Below are positions 1-10,300 of a DNA stretch of 22,315 nt, piece after piece. The stretch comes from Elysia marginata. Lineage: Eukaryota; Mollusca; Gastropoda; Plakobranchidae. Position numbers and translations under genes: made by a program. Numbering within the stretch: the stretch's first letter is position 1; every line of letters begins with the position of its first letter. The notes below the pieces were generated by a model, which was not told the DNA's origin, ran no database searches, and saw nothing but the letters and a program-made list of their open reading frames with translations. The stretch is taken from NCBI GenBank assembly GCA_019649035.1, contig BMAT01010573.1, forward strand, positions 57,773-80,087, in the 5' to 3' direction.

Positions 1-290
1 GGTCATGCTTTGCTGTGAAGTTATAGCCCATTGAGTTTGGCAGGGTTAAGACTTGTGAAATATCAGAAATAAGACAAAATCCCCTTTAAAGTTTAGGCAC
101 GTATAAAAGTTTAAAGTCCTTAGCAACCATACCATTTCAATGTAAATATATAAACATGAAGTTTTAAACCAGGTGTGAAATCTATTTCAAAATGGTTTTA
201 TTGTCAGAATCTATAATAAAAAATAGCTTCTGAATAACCATTAAACCCTTAAAATCTACATCTCAAAACTAAGCCTAATGTTTGTAAAAT
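1..290 (+). repeat. Dispersed repeat family A, copy 1
   Basis: Collinear with about 19560-19850. Shared blocks include agttatagcc, cagggtta, tttaaagttta, ccttagcaa and aaatggtttta. Identity is moderate, clearly above chance but decayed. The left end is cut by the window. No terminal repeats or coding sequence are seen, so the class is unknown. Confidence 0.65.
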
Positions 291-299
291 ATTTCTCAG

Positions 300-435
300 G
301 TTTACACCAGTACTGATGTCAGGCAGGCCTTGAGCCATGACGCAAACCGCTTCTCCACGGCTAACAAAGACTTCCGCCTTCTGATGAGAGCCACTGAGAA
401 AAATCCAAATGTTCTCCAGTGCTGCAGCCGCAAGA
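300..435 (+). CDS. Exon 1: linker domain segment
   Basis: The acceptor atttctcag ends at 299 and the donor gtaagat begins at 436. It encodes 45 residues plus one base, from VYTSTDVRQALSHDANRF to TPNV-like NPNVLQCCSRK. It aligns with the conventional dynein linker stretch of the type IF-SEDIR-QLPED-KRFD-ID-DFKELM, which precedes the helix pair ending in FPRFYFLS. The exon is internal, so the start codon lies upstream of the window. The intron that follows (436-846) is AT-rich and shows nothing I can name. Confidence 0.9.
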
Positions 436-1298
436 GTAAGATAAATAGAGAACAAATAATGCCAATATCTATAAAACAATTCGTATATAAAAAAGCTGCG
501 TTTTCTTGCTACTAAGCTTATGCTAACCAAGTTAGTCTGAACCTAAAATCGTTTGCTATTTCTCTGAGTTTTTTGCCTAACTTTGTTTTTCTTTGACAAC
601 TAAAGAACTATATAGGCCTACCATTGATTTCCGATTTCTGTAAATTGTACTCCCTTTTGTTACAAAATTTAGTTACTCCCAACAATTGTTTTATTTTGAC
701 AGATCAAGTGTAGGCTAAATCTGTGTGACCGCTGAAATTCTACAACAAAGGCAGTGGTTTTTTTAGTATTAAAGATTTATTTTTCCTTGCCTTTAATTTA
801 ACTCCGATAAATTTTTATAGTGTTTTAACTCGTTGAATCTTGTCAGACATTCTGAAGATACTGGAGCACATGAACCAGAGTCTGGAAGTGTGTCGCAAAA
901 CTCTGCTACACCATCTGGAGCGTAGGCGCCAGATCTTCCCTCGCTTCTTCTTCCTCTCAATGGATGATGTCCTGCATATTGTTTGCACCGGTGAGAACAA
1001 TCAATCACCAGGCTATGAAATTCAAATGTATTCATATAAGAAACTAGTTTTATAATACCTTAGCACATCTGTAATCTCATTCACCCTCCTCCTCCTCCCT
1101 ATTATTACCTTATTGATTACACTAAATTAAGACCATGGGCCTCATAATCAACACTATTGTTATTGTCTTCTTTATCATGATTATTGTCTTTTTCATCATC
1201 ATATATGTAATTATCGTGGTGAACATCTCGACAATCATTGTCTTATCCACCATTTCATTCATCGTTATCATCCTTATTATCATGATTGTTGTCATTAT

Positions 1299-1342
<44 letters not shown>

Positions 1343-4300
1343 GCTTCTCACCATTTCTTTATCATTTTCACCAATCATTATCATCCACACCATCCTCATT
1401 ATTTTCATCATAATTAGTGCCAATATCAGCAATATTATCATCAGTGTCATTTTTTATCAACTCCTACCAGGCTATGACCTAAACATGGTGAACCTGTACA
1501 TCAGCAAAGTTCTCCAGAACATTGGCTGTCTGGTGTGGGAGGAAGTCGAGGACCAGGAGAGGTACAACTTCATCATCACTGGAGTCCAGTCTGCCCTGGG
1601 AGAGAGGATGCAACTAGATCAGGTGAGTACAAGAAAGATGGAGGGGGTCAGGGAGAAAGATAGAGAGAGAAACTAAGAGAAAGAAGAAAGATAGAGAGAG
1701 GAGAGGAGACAGATCTGCCATTCTTACAGACTAGATCAGTATTATGCTGATTTGTGGGAAAAAATATAGGAAAATACTGATTTTCTGATTTTTGTTACGA
1801 AGTACTGATTTTTCACTGCTTGGCAGCAACCACCTAATTAGCCAAACTTCGTCGAGTTTTTTTCCCATTCTAATTTTTTTTTGTTTATAATCTGAAAATT
1901 TTTTTATTTATATCAGTATAAGTACCAAAATACTTAACAGGTGCCTTACGGTATTATTACCTCAAGCATGGCAGTTTTTTTTAACTGTTTTCCATTTTTG
2001 TGTGTTTTTAATTTCAAAACAGTTTAAATTAGGGTGGCTACATTAAAATTGAAGTGCAAGTGCTTTTACTAAAATAGTGCCACAGTTTGTGAGTATCGGT
2101 ACATGACCCTAAATACTGGTTTTCCATTTTGAGGAGTAGCAGGTTGGAGGATAGAGTAAGAGAGAGAAAGAGAGAGATTCTGGGTATCTGTGTGTGTCTA
2201 TGAATAAAATAAAAAAGAGCAGACACGACAGCGGAAACAATTTCTTATCCTATTCTTTCCTTTTTGAGTTACATTTTAATCTAAAAAATGATTTTTGTGA
2301 AACAATACATTTAAAATTCCTTTCTGTTTTTTTGGTCTTGAAAAAAGATACTTGCAAGTAAGAGCTAAAAAGTACAAAAACCTACACACAAATTGATGAT
2401 GGAGCTAAATGTCTTGCACAGAAAACACTGAAATAAAAGAAAGAAAACCAAAACAGAAAAACCAATTTGATCCTCAATTTTTATTATTAAAAACTGCAAG
2501 AACATTTCTTACAATACTCTGTTAATATCATCTTCTCCCACTTCCCTCTATTTCCTGTCCTGACTGTTTCTTCTTTTGTTCACCTGCTCTACCTTTTCCC
2601 CCTCTGTTGTCTCCCTTTTCTCCAGGCGGTGTGCTGTGAGGGTCAGATAGAGACCTGGCTCTCCAGCCTCGTGGCTCAGATCAAATCCAGCCTTCAGTGT
2701 CAGCTGAGCCAAGCCTTGGGGTACGGCAAGACAAGAAAGCCAAGACTTGCTCACAGTCCCAAGAAAACCTCGGCTGCGGCAGAAGGTGAGAGAGAGAGAG
2801 AGTTGGAATAAGATGAAAAGGGACTATCCTAAATTAAAACCTTGATAAAAGACAAAAGATTTGCCAGAGAAACACAGGACATCAGTACATTACCTTATTA
2901 GGTCGCAAAAATAGGTTCTATGTCAAAATTTGTGTAGGTTATTTCCTGTTTTTTTTTATAATTTTTGTTTGTGTCGGCATGTAATTTCCTGTATGGAACT
3001 AATACTTGTTGTAAACTTTTCTTTCGTCTGTTCTCATCTTATTATGAAATCAATCTGTTTTATATTGACAGACTTTTAAAAATTAAAAAAATGAAACAGA
3101 GACTCAGTGTCTTTCACATGCCTTGGCAAACGTTTCCTTTTCATTATGACTCCATTAGCTGCCAACAACTTAAAGCATGTGTGGTTTACAGGCTGCAGGG
3201 TATGAAGTATTATTTTTCAGGTAAGAAAAAAAGAAATAACAAATATTAAAATAAATACAATAAAACACACATTCACACAATCCTGAACTCCCGACCACCT
3301 CACTGAGATTGTCCACATGGCGACCACTATGGACACACATCAGCATCCTTTTTATAGCATCTTTGGTTACATTTGAAGCCAACAGTCTTATGACATTCAC
3401 TATTATCTTGTTCTTTATCATATTCATTGTCATCATCATCTCTACAGTTATCATTATCACCATTATCTTCAAAAACATGCAAACCAAAATATCAACAAAA
3501 TATGGTTAATGGATTATTAAATCATCCAATCTTTGTCCTGGTGACCCAGAACCAGGGCCGGATGGTCGGAAGTCGCAGACCGGCTCGCAGGGCCAGTCAC
3601 CCGAGGAAGAGGGCAAGCCTCAGACAGAAGAGGGGGCTGGGGGACCAGTGGTTGTTGTCACTCCAGGCAGGGCGGCTGCAGACACAGGTGGCACACCCAG
3701 GTAACGAGAAAAGGCACATAACAGGGGTGTTAAATGTCAGTATTTCCATGGTTTTTTTTCAGCTATTTTTTATCCATTTATTGGTTATTGCACAAATTGC
3801 ATGTCGGTCTTGTTTTATGTGAGATGTAACTCTCGATTCATTTTCAGGCTTTTTTCCAAAAATAATTTGGCATACTGGACATAATACTTAACTACAAACT
3901 TGTCTTACTATAGAAAAGCTGAGCACATGCAAAAGTTAGATTTGTGTTTCCATCTGCATCAAAATTGTAATTGCCTATGAATAGGGTGAAAGAATGGCTT
4001 GTCTCTGCATAAAGATTTTGAAGGCACATCAAGACTTATCTGTCATTGATGAAGTTAGTATAGCTCTTTATGAACCAATTAGATTTAGAAGCCACTTGTT
4101 TCAAAAGTAAACTATTTGAATTTGCAAAAAAACCCAAAAGATTCTTGGGTCATAATATTCACATACCAAGGTGTTGCTATTTTGAACAAAGCATTTTTCT
4201 GAGCTAGCAAACATTAAAAAAAAATATCAAAATTTTGGAAAAACATTAAAACGTTTGTTTTAGAGGAAAAAATAGACTTTCAAGGGTATTTTCTGTAAAC

Positions 4301-7300
4301 AGGGTTTCTGACATTCCACTGATCTGCACTGGCCATCAGAATGTATTTTAAAGCCCTAATGGCAATTAGGTCTCTTAGCTTTTCAAGTCAGTTTACAACA
4401 CCGCAAAAAGCAAAGTAGAATAGAACGGTCTTTGAGACAAAGACAGTGTGCTCAATGAATTATATATGAAGGAACAAAAGCAAGAGAGAACTGGTTATAC
4501 TAAATTTTCTTCTGTAGTATTTTTGTAGAGCCATGAAAAATATTAGTCCTAATCCCTCGTGACAGCTTTGTACATTAAGAATTGAAAAAAGCGCAAATGA
4601 TATTACCATCATGCTATTTTTTGCATTCAAAAGGGCATCTGTTGGCAAGGGAGATGCAGGAAGTGGAAAGATAGCAGAAGGAGCCGGGGATGATGGGAAG
4701 GAAGGTAAATCCTGGACTCTCGACCATGTCACCGAGATTGTCCACCTGGCGACCAGAGTCCAGACCAGCAGGCAACTTGCACAAGCCCTGGAGAGTTTTG
4801 ACAATGGCGACAAAGATGCTCTCACAGTAAGCTGGTCCAGCCTAATGTTCTTTAACACTTTTGCTTTGAAAGCAGCCCAAACCTGACAAAATAAGACCCA
4901 AGGCCTATCGTTTATTTGGCCTCAAACTGGCCATACTTGACATTCCTTGTTACTCTTCAATCGCGACGGTACCTGGCCACGATAATTTTAGTGTAACACC
5001 CTCTATAACTTTAGATATTTTTTGGTAAAATACTCTTGTTCCCTCGTTAATATACATTCTAATGTTATCTGGAGGTATCCTTGGATCCCCACAACTCCAA
5101 TGCATGGAAGGAGGTGGTTTGTTGACAGGAATCTGGACCCTAGAAATGAAATGGGGGTCACGGAATGCAAATCTAAAAGGATTAATTTGTATAGACAATT
5201 TTTTTGCCCAGGAAGAGTATGTGGATGGTGAAATCTACTTATCTCATTGCCTGGTCATAGTTTTATGATGGTTGGTAAGTTTGATGGGAAATGCATTGTG
5301 TATTAGGTACATCACACTACATCATATGGGGCATGAACGGGTGAACTAAAAAAAATGTTTCACTTATAAGACTTTGTTTTTCTAAGCATATTTTAAAGAA
5401 TTTAAACTCGCCACAAATGGTGTCTGTGCTGAGCTTTGTTAAAACATCTATTGATCTTTCTTTTTCGTTTCCAGGACTGTCTTGCCAAGCTTGACAGCAG
5501 TATCAAAGCGACAGTTCTGCTATTGAAAGGTCTTGAAGGGGAAAAGGAGGAGATAATTCAGTCCAGCAAAGGAAAGCAAGAAATGATCAGTAATACCTAA
5601 AGTTCCAACTATTTTTTTCTTTGTTATTGCATAAATAGTTCCATTAAAAACAACTTGGAAAGAAAACTTCTGCAATTAAAATACGCCTGAATTTCGTTCA
5701 TGAATCGGCAAATTTATTATGGAACTCTTTGAAAAACTAGATGGAAAGAGAGAACAAAAGTGAAAAATTGAAAAAAAAATTATACAAGTGTAAACAGAGA
5801 GTGAGTTTTAAGTATAGAGTTCTATTTAAACAGTATTACACATACAGCGAGTTTAAACACCCAAAAGGTTATAAGTTTGAAATTTTATCTGATCAAAGTG
5901 GCTTTGCTTATGCAGTTGTTAGCAAAAAAGTCACCAGGAAACATCCACCTGTTTAACAGGCCAAGACATTTCTGGAGAGCGGGACAGAGAGAGTGAGATT
6001 GACCTACCAGGAAGCCCCGCCTTCAGGAAACCGTCCATGGACATTCATGGTCACGAGGCTGTGAGGTCACCAGGTCATATTGGCGGTGGCATGGAAGATG
6101 AGGTTGATGGCGTCAGTAAAGGTTGGTGATTACTTTGCCATAGTATATTTAAGTATCTCCCTGCCTGCACAAACTAGGTCAGATGCCACAATTTTGCTGC
6201 AGTTTTATGGTAGTTGATATTTTGAACAATGCATTTTGCTGAGCTTCAAATTGTCAAAAAGCGCATGAACTCATCAGCATTTTGTGAAAAGATGTTAGAA
6301 GTTCTTTTGATTCTTTGGATTTAAAATACAGAGAAAAATGGAAATCAATCTACTTTAAATAAGCTCTTTCTCAAAATCAAAATTTCGAACATAAGACTCA
6401 TATGCTGAAGTCTTATTTTATTATCAATCGTCATTTCTTTAGAAAGATGCAGTGTGTATAATAGCCTTAATCAAAACAATGGAATGTAATTTTAACTCAC
6501 AGACTGTTTTCATGGCCAGCGTGCAATCATTTAAGCTACACTTGTAGTCTACATCCATGGCACTTGTGCACTTTACATTCTCATTACATCCTAGGCATGT
6601 AAATATAACTAATATTGCCTTGCAGTAACTTCTGTAATGTAAGTGCTAGTTGTGGCATTGATAATGATATCTTATTAATAGTTATCAATAAACATGATGT
6701 CAACAATAATAAAAATGATGGAATTTACAATAAAAAAAAAAAACCTAACGCTAAAAAAGTCAACAAAAAGTGAAGATGGAAAATGCAATTTATAACTTAA
6801 AACTATAACTCAGTAAGTCTGCCTTCCCACATCTTTTAATCGTTACAACATTGGTGCTGTCTTGTCCATCAGATGGGACAGCAACAACTCTCCCCGTGGA
6901 CACAATGAACCTCATGGTTGAGCCAACCAATGAGGGGCCAGGAGGAAGCCTAGGAGGCGGAGCCTCTGTCACAGGCCCAGCCTCTGCTGCGGGCAGGGAA
7001 GAGGGGCAGGGAGTAGAAGGGGAGGAGCAAGAGGTGGTGCCTCCTGAGGTAAAACTGATGCTGTTCCCCAGCCAAGTCCACAAGCTGACCTCTCTCCTGT
7101 CTCTACTGGCTCATCTCAGAGATTTGGTGCAGGTAGGGACTTACACCTTTTTCTGACACATTTTTTTAGGTGATTAAGCTATAAAATTATAAGGAAAAAT
7201 GGCTTAGATTCTGAAAAATGTGTCAAAGCTGCTAAATCTAGATCCAGACCCACTAAAATCGCTACAAAAATCCTCACAATTGTCATCTTCACAGGTGCTT

Positions 7301-10300
7301 CCTTCTGAAGAGGAATTCTTAAAACTTGCTTTGAATATTATTATGAGCATCAGCATCTTGGCTAAATTATTTAAACAGAAAGTTTAGTTGAACCTGGTAT
7401 GTCATGTATAGCACCGTGAGGTTAGTTGGGCTTTGGCATCAATTTTGTATCGATGCTCTTTCTCTTTTGTATTTGCGTTCATTCATCTATTTCTTTTTTA
7501 TTTTAGTATTTAGTATTTTTTCTTCCCATCTTTATTGCTTTCACTGTCAATTGCTTGCTTTCTTTCTGTTCTTTAGCTTACCCATCTTCTTTTTTCTCTT
7601 TCCCTGTACTTTCTAAAAATTCACTCAAGTGTGTATACAAATTTTCTAGTAGAATGCGAAATGAATTCGTCTACTTCAATTTTTGACATGTCTCTTACTC
7701 ACCGCATCTCTTTGTTATCTTTTACTTTATTTATTTACCTTCTTTATTTCCACTCATTTCTGTTCTGTTACAAGTCCTAATATTCTCAGCATTTTTGTAA
7801 ACCCTTTTTCTTAAAATTTTCTCTATCTGCCCATTCATCTGTAGCAACCTTTGAGAAACCCTTCACTCCTCCAAGTGTCTTGTTCTATCTGTCTGAATCA
7901 ATAATAATAATTTTTTACCAACAAACTTCCCATCCATCACCCTATTCGCTCTTGTTTGGCTTCCAGAGGCTGATCGACATCTCAGACCAGCGTCTACCAA
8001 CAGAGAGCTTTGACTGGAAGGCACAACTCCGATATGAGTTTGAACCAGTCAATGTTCTTACCACAGTCAATGTAAGTTGTTATACTATATTTCTCATAGC
8101 CTGTCCAAATTACTCAGATTTCAGAAATTACAATTGAAGAAAATTCATCTGAAAAATAATATATATCTAAATACATTTTCCTGTTTTTCTCTATAATTTT
8201 AATCAATTTAAGTTCTAACAGAATTTTATTAATTTCATACACTTTTCAACAGGCAGAAACTCAGAAAAAATGCACTGTTCAAACTTCAATGATGACATCT
8301 TACTCATTTGCACAGTTGCGAGACAGTGTCTTCCCCATACCTTTGTAGGCCTATGGTTTATATTATAACCCACCCCATTCCCTTTCATGTTGATCCTGTA
8401 ATTTGTGCTTTGTTTTTCTTAAATAGTTTCAATTTTTTTGTATGGGTAAAGAAAGAGTTGCTTCTATCTTTTTAAAATTTACAGTTGTTATGACTTAAAT
8501 ACTAGACTGAATGCTATTTTAAAGGGATGGGGATGTTTGGTGATTTTTTGGGGGCGAGGAGGTGAGGCTTCAAAATTATTTATCAGATAGTTTTAATTGA
8601 ACCAATTATCACTTAGAAATCATCTGTATAAGCTGGACAAAGTTACCTTTTAAATTATCTCGACGCCGACCATGGGTTTGACTTGATTGAAGGCGTAATT
8701 CTGAGCAGATGCCGGCATTGTCATCTTGGAAATACAATGTGCTCTCCCAGCCTCAGAAAACCTTTTTACCTGTGTAATATTTTCCTTTTCCGTCTCCTCA
8801 GTGCCTGTCTGCCCAGTTTGACTACGGGTTTGAGTACCTTGGATCATCTACAAGGGAGGTTATCTCCCCTCTCACCGAGCGAGTCTTCGTCATGATTACT
8901 CAGGCAGTCAAAGCCCACACCGGCATGCTCTGTATGGGCCCTCGGGTAAAAATTCAACATTTTGTTGTGCTTGTCATCTTCATCTAAATATCTGGCCATT
9001 AAGTGTAACAGATCATAGGTTTAAAAAGTGTCTGGTTTCCATGACATGTTTTGCTCAAGTTGTAAACCCTTATCGCTGTACCACTTTATAGGTTCGGCTA
9101 AGTGACCTAGATTTTTAGATTTGGCTATACCTACAGTTTTTAGTTTTTGTTGTGGAGAGATCTGTTATGAATTTAAATGTCAGATATAAAATGATTTGGT
9201 GATGTTTTAGATTATGTGCCTTCTTAAAAAACATATAGTGCAGCAGTGTGTAAGCTACATCAACGCTGACAAATAAAGTATTGATAGATTTTTATTTGTT
9301 TGTGTCATTTAAGATATTTTTGAAAATATTCATACGGTTTTTTCACCTTCCTAGCCTCTTTGTGACGTAGGTTTTGTCAATCCTCATGACATAGCAGTTT
9401 TTGGTTAAAGAGTCACATTATTTGTTAATTTTTAACACCACTAAACTCCAATTATAATTTTGAATTTTCAACAACTCTGTGTTAAATGCCCATTTTACCC
9501 ATTGCAAAAGATGATGTTCATTAACTTAAAGACAACGGGTAACGGCAAAAACTGCTGATCTGAGGACGTCATGTCTGCATCTGGTCATGAAAAATAGGAC
9601 GCATGGTGTACATTAAAGGTTACGAAGGGGTTCACCTTTTTATTCTTTTATATTGTAACTAATTTTTTTTTTTTACCAACATGTTTGCCAGTGGGTTGAG
9701 ATTATAGCACCATTTGTTAGCTGCACTACTAGATCTCTCTTATCAGGGTTTGCACTGCATTTTACCTAACCACAGGAAGGGACAAAATTTGAGATTGTCC
9801 ATGAGATGTCCAAGTGTCTGGGTCAGCCTCTCTACGTGTTCAACTGTACCAAAGCAACAGACTATATTCAGCTACAGGACATCTTCCGCGGATTGGCCTC
9901 TACAGGTCAGTGTTGTGATCTTGACATAAGTTATATCAATGGGGTATTACATTGACCTCTTCATTACAATTTATGATAAAATCATTCTGTGAAATGATTT
10001 ATAAAAGAGATGAATTTGCATAACTCCTAATAAAGATCTTGCTATTTTCTGTAGGGTGCTGGGTCTGCTTCAACGACATGTCGATGCTTCAGCCATCATG
10101 TCTCAGCCTGCTTGCTCAGATGATGTCAACCGTGATGGATGCACTAAGGATGGGGAAGGGGGCGGTTCACCTTCAGACAGATGATGTTCAGCTCTCACCC
10201 CATGTAAGTTGAGGGTTTTTTTTCTTTTTGAGATAGAATAAATTCAAGTTGTACTTATTACTGCTCATATATTCCTTAACATTCCTCCTGCTTCCTGCAG

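Noticed and set aside
821..846. An earlier acceptor (AG at 820) for exon 2
   Set aside because: It is out of phase with exon 1; the AG at 846 keeps the frame.
1122..1413. Open frames rich in Met or Ile on both strands
   Set aside because: They are read-through of an ATC microsatellite in intron 2.
3193..3219. A micro-exon between gtggtttacag and the strong donor CAG|GTAAGA
   Set aside because: Its length would break the phase between exons 4 and 5, and it has no homology to linker sequence.
2965..3249. 94-residue plus-strand frame in intron 4
   Set aside because: AT-rich chance frame; it does not fit the gene's phases or the family.
4641..4675. A P-loop-like GKGDAGSGK string in exon 6
   Set aside because: It lies in a low-complexity linker insertion with no beta-strand before it and no AAA context; the resemblance is one of composition only.
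4460..4858. 132-residue minus-strand frame opposite exon 6
   Set aside because: It is antisense to a real exon with no recognisable domain, and its composition fits a shadow frame.
7294..7386. A possible extra exon after cttcacag, open for 30 codons
   Set aside because: It ends in a stop with no good donor, and exons 9 and 10 already join as a continuous linker.
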